DNA of 64,000 bases from Nitrospira_E sp052156535 (GTDB lineage: Bacteria; Nitrospirota; Nitrospiria; Nitrospirales; UBA8639): assembly GCF_052156535.1 (NCBI RefSeq), contig NZ_JBQKUP010000030.1, positions 5,274 through 69,273 of the forward strand, read 5' to 3'. The number at the start of each line of letters is the position of its first letter. Position 1 is the stretch's first letter. The translations under genes were made by a program, and so were the position numbers. Below the pieces are notes generated by a model. The model did not search any database. It was not told the origin of the DNA and was given only the letters and a program-made list of their open reading frames with translations. Positions 8,782 through 16,887 of this stretch are shown here, piece after piece.

Positions 8782-10872
8782 ATGGTGTCCTTTCCACTGT
8801 CCCGCACGTTCTTTAATTCCTCAATACACTGCCGGTTGCATGTTCTTCTTGCCTTGTTTCTTGCCGGCCTTTTCGGGATGGTCACGTTTACGATTTCAGG
8901 AATCCAGGATCAGGAAGTTGATGCCCTGATAATAGATCTGGCGGGTCGGCAGCGAATGCTGCAAGAACGGCATATGAAAGAGGTTCTGCTGGCCCGGCAG
9001 TATAGGAATGCCAATTCTACCCCTACAAGAACAGAACTGGTGGAAACATTGGAAGCTCTGCATTTTGGAAGAAAGGTCACGGTTAGTTGGGCCAATGATC
9101 ATGAGGTAACAGTTCCTCCTGCTCCGACCGAAGCGATCCGACTCGCCATCCAAGGGCAGCAGGAACTTCTTGTCCAATTTATCGCCAAATCTGACGGCTT
9201 TTTGAAAGGGACGCAGGACGGATCTGGGGAAAACGCTTCAGCCTTGGAATTGCTCCAACTCTCTAACGATATTGTCGCCAAGGCGGACACACTGGTGACC
9301 CTGTACGACGCCTGGGCAAGCGCAAGAATTTCCAGGCTGGTTCAATGGCAAATTCTGCTCGGTGTGATTGTGGGGTTATTGGGAGTAATGCTGATAAAGC
9401 AGATCAGGGCAGGCAACAGAAATTTGGAGTCGGAAGTCCTTGAGCGCAAACAATCCGAACAGATCCTCCGTGAAAGCGAACAACGCCATATTCAAGTCCT
9501 CGATTCAGCTATGGATGCAATCATAACCATCGATCAAGAACGCTGCATCACGTTTATGAACCGCGCAGCCGCGACCACATTTCACATATCGGCTTTGGAG
9601 GTAAAAGGGGAGCCCTTGCAGCGATTCCTGACTCCACGATCGTGGAAAATCCTACATCAACATCTTGAGGCTCATCATTCCACTTCTCAGGTGGAAAGCT
9701 ATATTTGGGAACAAGAAGGATTCATGGCCCAACGGGCCACAGGTGAAGAGTTTCCGGTCGAGGCAACTCTCTCTCGGGCGAATATCTCCGGACACAATAG
9801 TTATACTCTCGTTATGCGGGATTTGAGCCTGCGTCATCGCATGGAATCCTCCCGCCCTCATCCGGTCTCTCCACTTTTTAAGGGACCGCTCGCGCACACT
9901 CCATCGTTTGAAGACATCATCGGAGTCTCCTCGCCCTTGCAGCATGTATTCGAGCAAATCCGCAAGGTGGCTCAAACAGATGCCACCGTGCTCATCACCG
10001 GAGAAACAGGGACGGGTAAGGAATTAGCCGCTCGAGCCATCCATCGGTTGAGTCTCCGGAAAGACCATATCTGGATGAAGGTCAATTGCGCCGGACTGCC
10101 AAGCGGCCTGGTAGAAAGTGAACTCTTCGGCCATGAAAAAGGCGCGTTTACCGGCGCCACAGACAAAATGAAGGGCCGTTTCGAATTGTCGCACGGGGGT
10201 ACGATTTTCTTAGACGAAGTTGGCGAACTCCCATTGGAAACGCAAAGTAAATTGCTTCGGGTCCTTCAAGAACATGAATTTGAACGGGTCGGGGGAACCC
10301 AAACCCATCATGTCGACGTGCGCATCATCGCGGCTACGAATCGGAATCTCGAAGAAGCGGTGGGCCTCGGTGCGTTTCGGGCTGACTTGTTCTTCCGTCT
10401 CAACACGTTTCCTATTGCGATGCCGCCACTGCGGAATCTTAAAGACGATATTCCCCTGTTGACCCAATATTACGTTGAACGTTTTAGCAAGCAACTGGAA
10501 AAGCGAATCGAAGAAATTAACCCGGCCGTCCTGGATCGGTTGGTTCATTATGAATGGCCCGGAAATGTCAGGGAACTCGCCAATATTCTCGAACGAGCGG
10601 TCATTCTTTGCGAGAAAGGTGTGCTGCTTGCTCACCACCTCAGCTTTCCTCAGTTTCCGGGTATGCATCCCATGGAAGAGAAGATCCAGACTCTCCAGGA
10701 AAACGAACGGCTTCATATCCTCAGAGCTCTGGAAAAGACAGGAGGGCTGGTGAGTGGACCTCATGGAGCAGCCGCTCTCTTGGGACTCAACCGGAGCACG
10801 CTGCTTTCTCGAATGAGAAAATTCGGGATCGTCCCTTCCTCCTCTCGCTCATTCCATGAGAAAGAATCGTGA
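8782..10872 (+). CDS. Membrane-anchored PilJ-PAS-sigma-54 activator
   Basis: A 696-residue single-chain sensor-regulator. A membrane segment at about 18-38 leads into a periplasmic PilJ/nitrate-sensor-like helical domain (IDLAGRQRMLQERHMKEVL, about 50-70), closed by a second membrane segment at about 186-205. A PAS domain (about 235-350) is followed by an AAA+ domain with Walker A GETGTGKE (about 407-414), the sigma-54-contacting GAFTGA loop (454-459) and Walker B GTIFLDEVGEL. A Fis-type helix-turn-helix ends the protein (about 650-685, NRSTLLSRMRKFGI). It would sense an external signal directly and activate RpoN promoters from the membrane without a histidine kinase. Regulators of this class are normally soluble, so the membrane tether is notable. 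Confidence 0.87.
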   Translation: MVSFPLSRTFFNSSIHCRLHVLLALFLAGLFGMVTFTISGIQDQEVDALIIDLAGRQRMLQERHMKEVLLARQYRNANSTPTRTELVETLEALHFGRKVTVSWANDHEVTVPPAPTEAIRLAIQGQQELLVQFIAKSDGFLKGTQDGSGENASALELLQLSNDIVAKADTLVTLYDAWASARISRLVQWQILLGVIVGLLGVMLIKQIRAGNRNLESEVLERKQSEQILRESEQRHIQVLDSAMDAIITIDQERCITFMNRAAATTFHISALEVKGEPLQRFLTPRSWKILHQHLEAHHSTSQVESYIWEQEGFMAQRATGEEFPVEATLSRANISGHNSYTLVMRDLSLRHRMESSRPHPVSPLFKGPLAHTPSFEDIIGVSSPLQHVFEQIRKVAQTDATVLITGETGTGKELAARAIHRLSLRKDHIWMKVNCAGLPSGLVESELFGHEKGAFTGATDKMKGRFELSHGGTIFLDEVGELPLETQSKLLRVLQEHEFERVGGTQTHHVDVRIIAATNRNLEEAVGLGAFRADLFFRLNTFPIAMPPLRNLKDDIPLLTQYYVERFSKQLEKRIEEINPAVLDRLVHYEWPGNVRELANILERAVILCEKGVLLAHHLSFPQFPGMHPMEEKIQTLQENERLHILRALEKTGGLVSGPHGAAALLGLNRSTLLSRMRKFGIVPSSSRSFHEKES

Positions 10873-10901
10873 TGATATTTCAGCACTTTGGTGAAATATC
10901 A
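10873..10901 (+). terminator. Hairpin after the sigma-54 activator
   Basis: A 10-base perfect stem, TGATATTTCA paired with TGAAATATCA, with a 9-base loop begins at the last base of the activator's stop codon. It is AT-rich and not followed by a U-run, so it may be a weak terminator, an mRNA-stability stem or an operator for the downstream genes. Confidence 0.4.
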
Positions 10902-11081
10902 CCAATCCGTCAACACATCCCTTCCATTTTTCCACATCCTCTCCTTCGAAAAATCCTGAAAAATCGTAATGTTTTGCTCGTCTCTGTCTGCCAATAGGGC
11001 CGGTTCAACTTTTGCTTCTTCTCATAACTCTTAAAGGGTAGAGTTCGTCAATGATTTTAATTGAGGGAGTTCACGCTATCG

Positions 11082-11399
11082 ATGCAAAGTTGGACGGAAA
11101 CATTGATTCCACTTTTTCGGTTGCGCAAGGTCTTCGAAAACGAACAACTCACGTTGTTTAAGATTGAGGGTGCGCTTACCACACAAAACGCAGAGTTATG
11201 GGAAGAGGAATTCGCCCTGATTATGCAACGTCTTGATCATCCCGTAATTTTTGATTGCGCGTCTCTGAGAACCACCAACCATGCGCTGACCGGTATTCTC
11301 CAACATCTCATGTCCGACAAAATGTATTTTTTGAATCTTTCAACGCCGGTCAGGAATATGTTGCGATCCGCAGGGTTGGGCGCGAATGTGCTGGATTAA
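11082..11399 (+). CDS. STAS-domain protein (anti-anti-sigma-like)
   Basis: About 105 residues that read as a single STAS domain: LTLFKIEGALTTQNAELWEEEF, VIFDCASLRTTNHALTGIL and LNLSTPVRNMLRSAGLGANVL match the strand-helix order of SpoIIAA-like proteins, with the (D/N)xS region where a phosphorylatable serine is usual replaced by DCASLRT. It may bind a partner kinase or sigma regulator, or be a scaffold. No partner kinase is adjacent. An in-frame TTG lies at 11061, but the ATG at 11082 with GGGAG about 12 bases upstream is more likely. It follows the membrane-tethered activator and precedes two envelope proteins. Confidence 0.6.
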   Translation: MQSWTETLIPLFRLRKVFENEQLTLFKIEGALTTQNAELWEEEFALIMQRLDHPVIFDCASLRTTNHALTGILQHLMSDKMYFLNLSTPVRNMLRSAGLGANVLD

Positions 11400-11481
11400 T
11401 AAGAAGAGTGCAATCACCATGACTCATCAGAAGATTCAGAAGAATAAGGGGAACAGGACCTTGGAAAAGAAGGAAAATTCT

Positions 11482-11889
11482 ATGACCTGTATGGCCATCA
11501 TAGTCATTCTCGTCGTAGGAGGAATTCTTGGCAACCCTTCATCTCTTGCCATTCCTTCTCTGTTACCAGATTACCCAGACTATCAAACGGGAGCGTCTGT
11601 TGTTCCCGAATTTGGTTCGCCGGGAGCCAATGATCTCGGGCAGTCAACCTTGGATGTGTCTCCGGTTCCCAGAGAGGCATCAGCGTATCAAGATGTCGAT
11701 GCTGTCAATGCTATGGCGGAAGTTCCGTCACGTTTGGAAAGCTGGGGCGAGAGGGTGCTCCGCAACGTCATGGTACATCCGGATAGTAAAATTAACTCCC
11801 AGTCTTTGGGGCGGTTCATCTCAATTCATAGTCGGAGAGGGGAATGTGAAATTTCCCTTCCGATGGAGAGGAAAAGGTGGCGCTTATGA
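11482..11889 (+). CDS. Exported hypothetical protein
   Basis: A 135-residue protein with a clear signal sequence (MTCMAIIVILVVGGILG, cleavage likely after the SSLA segment) and a mature part rich in Pro, Ser and Asp with no recognisable domain. The start at 11482 is supported by AAGGAAA 7 bases upstream; an ATG at 11419 would add a basic, polar leader. Its stop overlaps the start of the next gene by four bases, so the two are probably translationally coupled and work together in the envelope. Confidence 0.5.
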   Translation: MTCMAIIVILVVGGILGNPSSLAIPSLLPDYPDYQTGASVVPEFGSPGANDLGQSTLDVSPVPREASAYQDVDAVNAMAEVPSRLESWGERVLRNVMVHPDSKINSQSLGRFISIHSRRGECEISLPMERKRWRL

Positions 11890-12869
11890 AACCCAGGGTG
11901 GATCCCTTAGATGTGATAGTCGCAGTAGGCATGTTCGCCACGATTGTGGGAGGGTTGTTTCTTGTCGTGGCCAGCTATGGGTCATGGGAAGTCCCTCCCC
12001 CATCCAATGCGAATAATCCCATAACGGCAACGAGTGTCATGCAATCCCTCCAAACCAGCATGGGTGAAGGGATTGTGGAAGTGGCGAAGTTGGACTATGC
12101 CTATGACAACTCTATTGATCATGTCACGGCATCTCTGACTCACGCTTCCAGGAATCTCCACGCGTTTAACAACAAAGCCCCCATACCCGAAATCGTGCAA
12201 TCCCGCCTGGTCCAGGCACAAGCGGAGCGTGAAGGTCGACTTCAATATCTCATGGGGAAATCCATTGTCACCTTAACGGGCCAGGGTGTCCGGTCTGGTC
12301 TGTTGACGGCCAATACCCTCAACGCGCCTGTCAATGATCGAATCATCAAGACTGCGGCGAAATACGGCGTGTTGGGCCAAGAACGGTTCAATGGAGAAAG
12401 CCAGGCTTTAATGGGGCGATGGATCACTCAGGAAAGTCAATCCCGGCAACGCCTGCATGCCCTTCTTCAGGAACGGATGGGCCAGGCGATTGTCCAGAAA
12501 GCTTCAATGGAGCACGTATACGGGACGAAACACTCTGCCCTCCAAACCCAGTTGCAGGCCTTGACCGTCGCTGCCATACGATCGGAAACCCCGGGGATGC
12601 GATTGGCGCAACTGTCCCAATCGGAGCAGGGCATCAGGCCATCCCTTGGAGCAACACCATCGGCTGCCGGGGTTCAGGTTTCCTTTTCTGGGCTTTGGAG
12701 CGAAAGGGCTTTCATTGCCTATGGTATCGCTTTCCTGGTCCTGCTTCCGGGCGTTCTGATCTGGAGCCTCACCTTTCCCAGGGCATCGGTGGAAAGGACG
12801 GTGAACATGGATCGCATTCTGGAGCTGACCATGGAATTGATGCCCAGGACGCCGGTGAAAATTCGTTAG
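11886..12869 (+). CDS. Membrane protein of unknown function
   Basis: A 327-residue protein with one membrane segment near the N-terminus (VIVAVGMFATIVGGLFLVVA, about residues 8-30) and one near the C-terminus (AFIAYGIAFLVLLPGVLIW). The roughly 240 residues between them are helical and polar and probably periplasmic, for example LVQAQAEREGRLQYLMGKS and LHALLQERMGQAIVQKA. This topology resembles sensor or stator modules but lacks any signalling domain. AAGGTGG lies 5 bases before the ATG at 11886; a GTG at 11877 is an alternative. Overlaps the exported protein upstream. I do not recognise the family. Confidence 0.55.
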   Translation: MKPRVDPLDVIVAVGMFATIVGGLFLVVASYGSWEVPPPSNANNPITATSVMQSLQTSMGEGIVEVAKLDYAYDNSIDHVTASLTHASRNLHAFNNKAPIPEIVQSRLVQAQAEREGRLQYLMGKSIVTLTGQGVRSGLLTANTLNAPVNDRIIKTAAKYGVLGQERFNGESQALMGRWITQESQSRQRLHALLQERMGQAIVQKASMEHVYGTKHSALQTQLQALTVAAIRSETPGMRLAQLSQSEQGIRPSLGATPSAAGVQVSFSGLWSERAFIAYGIAFLVLLPGVLIWSLTFPRASVERTVNMDRILELTMELMPRTPVKIR

Positions 12870-12984
12870 GGGTGATGGACGCTAACAAAACCGAATCAAC
12901 ACCTGACACGGGTGTATGAAGGAATGGAGTAGCCTTGACGCCTTGTGAAAACCGGCAATGGGGCCATGGAAAAATGGTTTAATG

Positions 12985-13105
12985 GGAGTGTTGAAAAATG
13001 CCGCCAGCGGCGTTCTCGCCCCTAGGCCGTGCTCACGTACTCCTCCGTACGCTCCGCTCGTCCAAGCGGCTGCGGCCTTGCTGGACCGGCCTTTTTGAAC
13101 ACTCC
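12985..13105. repeat. MITE-like element with terminal inverted repeats
   Basis: The element opens with GGAGTGTTGAAAAATGCC and closes with GGCCTTTTTGAACACTCC, imperfect inverted repeats of about 18 bases (GGAGTGTT and GCC match, two internal mismatches). The 85-base interior is GC-rich and itself folds (CCAAGCGGCTGCGGCC region). It has no transposase, so it would be a non-autonomous miniature element. From memory, nearly the same sequence is scattered through Nitrospira genomes; that cannot be checked here. No clear target-site duplication was seen. Confidence 0.65.
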
Positions 13106-13296
13106 ACTATTTTTCTCTGTTGAGCCTCCGTGACTCAGAAGCGAATGACACGGCAAAAATTTTACAATATTCAACAGTCCCTTAATGTGCTTCAGACGGG
13201 GCAGATGGAATCGAGGCAAATTGACGGTGTTGAAGGAAGAAAACGCCATGATGTTGGAAATAAACGAAACCCTATGATGATGATAATCGCCGAGGG

Positions 13297-13503
13297 TCAT
13301 AACCGGAGGCTTTTCCCCGGGGGTAGCTCCAAGCAGTCCGGGGACTCCTTTCCCAATAATTTAGAGGGGAGAACAGGAAGGAGGAGGTTGGATACTCCCG
13401 TTCCACCTCCGGGAGGAATCATGGGAGCAGCCGTATGTGCGAAGAAGAATTCCTTGTGGGTGAGGGTCCCGCTCGCGGGGAAAGTGATGTTGGGTTGAGC
13501 CAT
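13297..13503 (-). CDS. Possible small hypothetical protein
   Basis: A 68-residue frame starting MAQPNITFPASG. Its only support is a good ribosome site, GGAGG, 5 bases before the ATG. The sequence is rich in Pro, Gly and Leu, lacks a membrane segment and matches nothing I know. It lies in an 800-base region that otherwise holds only a repeat and a hairpin. Confidence 0.3.
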   Translation of the reverse strand: MAQPNITFPASGTLTHKEFFFAHTAAPMIPPGGGTGVSNLLLPVLPSKLLGKESPDCLELPPGKSLRL

Positions 13504-13568
13504 TACTACCTCCGGTTCGACTCAACATCGCCACTCCGCAGGTGGAGCCTCATCCCCGCCCTTGGTGG

Positions 13569-13604
13569 CCAGGGGACGGGACGGATTGTCTCCCCGTCCC
13601 CTGG
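13569..13604. terminator. Strong 12-base-pair GC hairpin
   Basis: CCAGGGGACGGG pairs perfectly with CCCGTCCCCTGG across a 12-base loop. It lies about 70 bases beyond the end (3' on the minus strand) of the CBS gene, but the weak T content on either side makes Rho-independent termination uncertain. It could equally be a REP-like palindrome. Confidence 0.45.
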
Positions 13605-13674
13605 AAATTTCTGTTAACCGATTCTTCTTTTTCAGGAATTGACAGGAGTCATGAGCGAAGACAGGGAGAGGGAC

Positions 13675-14091
13675 CTATGAGGTGATATACTTCTCAAGTT
13701 GCCGAATCAGTTCTTCCTTCTCCTCAAGCAACAGCACGACCAGATCCCGTACTGAGACGATCCCCACAAATTCTTCGCCATCGTAGACCAAAAGATGTCG
13801 GCAATGGTGTTCCTTCATCAGATTCAAGCAGTGGTTGGCGTCGACAGATGGACTGACCTTTAAAGGCTTGAGGGTGATCGTATCTTTAATTTTGACCTTC
13901 TCGGGATCTTTTCCTTTCCCTACGACATTTTTAATCATGTCGCGTTCGGTCAACAGTCCCCGGATTCCTGTAGAATTGGTCACAACGAGCGCCCCAATAA
14001 ACTCCTCGGTCATGAGCTTGGCCGCCTCGAATATCGATCGATTCTCATTGATTGTGACCACACGCCTGACGATGGTTGAGGTAATATCCAT
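13675..14091 (-). CDS. Tandem CBS-domain protein
   Basis: A 138-residue protein made of two CBS motifs (about residues 5-60 and 70-125): IFEAAKLMTEEFIGALVVTN with GLLTERDMIKNVV, and CLNLMKEHHCRHLLVYDGEEFVGIVSVRDLV. A CBS pair forms one Bateman module that usually binds adenine nucleotides and regulates a partner. The last 15 residues (LLEEKEELIRQLEKYI) could form a coiled coil. The ATG at 14091 has GGAGG 7 bases upstream and is preferred over a GTG at 14109. No catalytic domain is fused and no partner is obvious from the neighbours. Confidence 0.82.
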   Translation of the reverse strand: MDITSTIVRRVVTINENRSIFEAAKLMTEEFIGALVVTNSTGIRGLLTERDMIKNVVGKGKDPEKVKIKDTITLKPLKVSPSVDANHCLNLMKEHHCRHLLVYDGEEFVGIVSVRDLVVLLLEEKEELIRQLEKYITS

Positions 14092-14322
14092 GGCTCGTCC
14101 TCCCCTCACTCACGTGGATCATGACTGGCTTATCATCCCATGATCTCGTATCCCCTAGGCCCCCTAACAAAGGTTTTCCATTCAGCCTTAAATTGAATAG
14201 TGTGGCGAACTGAATAGGCATTGAAACAACATGCATAGAACCTCTGCGTGGAGCCTAGAAATCGGCACATAATTTCCTGCACCAAATCTCAAAGGAATGT
14301 TCCACTGGCCAGGTCGTGTGTT

Positions 14323-14808
14323 TCAATTCCCCGGGATTCCCGCTGCCAGATGGAAATTGGTCACTTTGGGATGGACCAAGTCGGCAAAATCCTGATACCG
14401 GAGCTTTATCACCCTGAGATGGGTTCCAGCTTGAAAGACGATCTCCTCATCCTCCGTGAGCGATTCGTCAACAAACACCTCCAGGCCATAGAGATTCCCA
14501 AATGGTGGCATGGCTCCCACACCACAGTCAGGAAACAATTCCTGGAATTCCCCTTCGGTGGCCAGACGCACGTGTTCCCCTCCCAGCACATCAGAGAGAC
14601 GTTCGAAATCCACTTTGTGATTGGAGGGTAAGACCGCCATCACAAAACGATCGTCCGCTTTGATAATCACGACCTTCGCTAACAGCTTTCCGGAAATATG
14701 GAGTGTATGAGCGATTTCCGAAGCGGTATACGCTTCTTGATGCCGTATTAGCTGATAGGCAACCTTGCGTTCATCGAGATAGTCCTGTAATCGCGTTAAT
14801 ATTGGCAT
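14323..14808 (-). CDS. YbaK/EbsC-family aminoacyl-tRNA deacylase
   Basis: A 161-residue YbaK/ProX-fold protein. Conserved stretches include TASEIAHTLHISGKLLAKVVIIKADD (the lysine-bearing substrate loop), VLPSNHKVDFERL and FPDCGVGAMPPFGNLYGLEVFVD, the GxGxxPPFG loop of the family. Members hydrolyse mischarged tRNA in trans (for example Cys- or Ala-tRNAPro). AGGAGG stands 6 bases before the ATG. Length fits free-standing editing enzymes. The exact tRNA specificity cannot be read. Confidence 0.8.
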   Translation of the reverse strand: MPILTRLQDYLDERKVAYQLIRHQEAYTASEIAHTLHISGKLLAKVVIIKADDRFVMAVLPSNHKVDFERLSDVLGGEHVRLATEGEFQELFPDCGVGAMPPFGNLYGLEVFVDESLTEDEEIVFQAGTHLRVIKLRYQDFADLVHPKVTNFHLAAGIPGN

Positions 14809-15040
14809 GGCGACCTCCTTGGTGTGAACCCGCCGGTGTCCTGCAATGGTCTAACCTGAAACCATGCAACCTCCTTTCTTCTGTCCAAATATTCTATGTC
14901 AAGAAATTGTGCATAAATCCCAGAAAATGGGCAAGTCGAATATCCCTGTAGCAAAAAAGCCAGCACCGGGAAGTTTCATGATAGTCACGAAATTGCGGAC
15001 TTCGTTAGGCGTGCGGATAGAGGAAAGGTATAATCTGAAC

Positions 15041-15223
15041 ATGTCATCTGAAACCATAGGAGACCGCATTCCGAAGTCCTTCCAGAATTAGCCCTCTGAT
15101 GCGACCTATGACGACGCCATCGAGCGACTTGTATTTCTCGCCAAGATTGATGCAGGCCTGGCTGAACTTGATGCGGGAAAAGACATTCCGCATGATGGGG
15201 TCAAGCGTCGGCTCGGGTGGTGA
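15041..15223 (+). pseudogene. Decayed type II antitoxin gene
   Basis: Reading from ATG 15041 gives 60 codons interrupted by an in-frame TAG at 15089-15091. The part after the stop (about 43 residues) reads TYDDAIERLVFLAKIDAGL and ends PHDGVKRRLGW, the pattern of small RelB/ParD-type addiction-module antitoxins, whose last segment is typically HxEVKRR.xxW. The TGA at 15221 overlaps the start of a toxin remnant, as in a normal antitoxin-toxin pair. The stop could be bypassed by an internal start, but no ribosome site is visible. Confidence 0.55.
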
Positions 15224-15305
15224 CACAAATTATTTGGTTGCCTCAAGCACTCCGTGATATCAAAGCCATCCGAACATACATAGTCAAGATTCCCTCTGCG
15301 TTGCG
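15220..15305 (+). pseudogene. Truncated RelE/ParE toxin
   Basis: Directly after the antitoxin remnant, a GTG-initiated frame reads IIWLPQALRDIKAIRTYI, matching the first 20 residues of ParE/RelE-type toxins (xWxPxAxxDLxxIxxYI). After about residue 22 the similarity stops abruptly and the frame continues into unrelated sequence. Only the N-terminal quarter of a roughly 95-residue toxin remains, so it should be inactive. Confidence 0.55.
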
Positions 15306-15548
15306 GTTACCTTGTCATATGGAATTCCCTGTCGTCTCTATTTCCCCATTGTCCGACGACTGCCGTTCGGCCCTATGGGAGGATGCTCTTTTTCTTGGCG
15401 GGCCTTGTCTGAGCTTGGCGAGTTGGCCCGTCCTCTTCCCTGCATCCGCCCAATCCGCTGAGGCCGAACGGGGCGTCAATGGTTTTGGGGCCTTTTGCCG
15501 AAACAAAAGGGCCTCGCCTGCAGGGGCGAAACCCGGCAACACAGAACA
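15306..15548. other. Repeat-like insert that interrupts the toxin gene
   Basis: The toxin similarity breaks into a stretch of different composition. On the minus strand, 15315-15542 is open for 75 residues, beginning MLPGFAPAGEALLF and rich in Arg, Lys, Ala and Pro. Translated repeats of this GFAPAGEALLF.Q type turn up as spurious hypothetical proteins in several genomes as I remember them. It may be a dispersed non-coding repeat. No terminal inverted repeats were identified. Confidence 0.3.
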
Positions 15549-16028
15549 TCACGTGAACACGAGAGTTGGATACACATGTGCAACGCGTTCACCGGCTAGA
15601 GCTTTTTTCCTGTCTTCCCCCAAGATGGCTTTCCGATACACATCGAAAAACGGTAAGCCCAGAACCATAAATTCTGAATGATCCCACCCTTCCTCAACCA
15701 TTCGCCAGAATATTCTTCGAAAGTTTCTTGACATTTTCCCTGCCTTGTTCAAAAATTCTCTACTTTGAGAATAACTTCTTTGAATTCCTGAATGAATAAA
15801 AAATACAAGCACTGAATGAGCCAATACCACACAAGAAAATCGCCGTGATCGCTTCACGAATGTGTACTGCCAAAGTGGATCAAGCCGGCAGGACTCAAGG
15901 CTGGAAAAATCAAATAGGGGAACATCCATATGTTCTGGGGGTTTGGGAACATCGATGAGCGTGTTATACGGATAGAAATTGGCAGAACGGGCTCTTATGT
16001 GGATCAGTCTAAAATTATTAGCCTGCAT
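15549..16028 (-). CDS. Possible hypothetical protein
   Basis: A 159-residue frame from ATG 16028, ending DRKKALAGERVAHVYP.. before its stop. The C-terminal 70 residues look more protein-like (MSRNFRRIFWRMVEEGWDHS, then LPFFDVYRKAILGED), the rest less so. The frame remains open upstream to 16142, overlapping the divergent glycosylase gene. No ribosome site is visible and no family is recognised. It may be a degraded fragment in the accessory stretch. Confidence 0.25.
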   Translation of the reverse strand: MQANNFRLIHIRARSANFYPYNTLIDVPKPPEHMDVPLFDFSSLESCRLDPLWQYTFVKRSRRFSCVVLAHSVLVFFIHSGIQRSYSQSREFLNKAGKMSRNFRRIFWRMVEEGWDHSEFMVLGLPFFDVYRKAILGEDRKKALAGERVAHVYPTLVFT

Positions 16029-16052
16029 GAAACAAATGGACGGTCGTGAACG

Positions 16053-16817
16053 GTGAACAGCGAGATCGCAGATGTACTGAGGCAGCATGGCGAAGCGCTC
16101 TTCCAAGCCAAGGCCGGCCACGTTGCCTTTACGAAAGACCATGATGCCGATGCGCTCCTCAATGACCTAGCGAATTATCCCCACGCGTTCGTCCTGGCAT
16201 GCATCATGGGTCGCCAAATCAAGGCGGAACGGGCTTGGCTGATCCTGCATCTTATCTCTGTGAAGCTCGGTGGGTTTTCGTTGTCTGTCCTGTACCCGCT
16301 TTCCCTCGACCAAGTTCGAGAACTCCTTTCGAAGCCGGAGCCTCTCCACCGTTTCCCTGGGGAAATGAGCTACAGCTTCCACGCTGCCATCGAGCGTATC
16401 GCATGCGCCTATGCGGGTGACGCCGCCCGCATTTGGCATGACAAACCATCAAGTGCCGAAGTAGTACTTCGGTTTTTGCGGTTCCGTGGCATTGGGCCGA
16501 AGATTGCCACGATGGCCGCGAACATTCTCGCGCGAGACTTCAAAATTCCGCTTGCTGACCATTATCCCGTCGATGTATCTGCGGACGTCCATGTTCGGCG
16601 CGTATTCACTCGCCTCGGATTGGTCGGCGAAAACGCCGGACTAGAGGAAATAATATATTGTGCTAGAGCACTTCATCCGGCCTTTCCCGGTCTTCTTGAC
16701 TTCCCGGTATGGGAGATTGGCCGGAAATGGTGCCGTCCGACTAATCCACATTGCGTCGACTGCTACATGCATGGAGTCTGCCCCACGGGCAAGTTAACCA
16801 TTGCAGGCACAGGCTAA
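16053..16817 (+). CDS. HhH-GPD Fe-S DNA glycosylase (endonuclease III-like)
   Basis: A 254-residue base-excision-type enzyme. The helix-hairpin-helix reads FRGIGPKIATM, with Lys150 at the catalytic-lysine position of bifunctional glycosylase/AP lyases, and Asp178 in SADVHVRRVF corresponds to the catalytic aspartate of the GPD motif. The C-terminus carries a [4Fe-4S] cluster motif, Cys227-x6-Cys234-x2-Cys237-x5-Cys243. The N-terminal 100 residues are unlike E. coli Nth. Start is GTG at 16053; the next ATG would remove 50 residues. It sits in a region of decayed and orphan genes, so it may have arrived by transfer. Substrate lesion unknown. Confidence 0.75.
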   Translation: MNSEIADVLRQHGEALFQAKAGHVAFTKDHDADALLNDLANYPHAFVLACIMGRQIKAERAWLILHLISVKLGGFSLSVLYPLSLDQVRELLSKPEPLHRFPGEMSYSFHAAIERIACAYAGDAARIWHDKPSSAEVVLRFLRFRGIGPKIATMAANILARDFKIPLADHYPVDVSADVHVRRVFTRLGLVGENAGLEEIIYCARALHPAFPGLLDFPVWEIGRKWCRPTNPHCVDCYMHGVCPTGKLTIAGTG

Positions 16818-16887
16818 CAACAGCATACAGCGGACGGTGCCCCGCGCCACGCTAAAGCTGAGTGTTAATTTACAAAGGGACACAAAT

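Noticed and set aside
12419..12919. 166-codon frame within the two-TM protein gene
   Set aside because: Overlaps a better frame with signal and membrane segments; low-complexity translation.
13130..13498. 122-codon rightward frame in the 13 kb spacer
   Set aside because: No ribosome site and no recognisable product; overlaps a smaller leftward frame with a better site.
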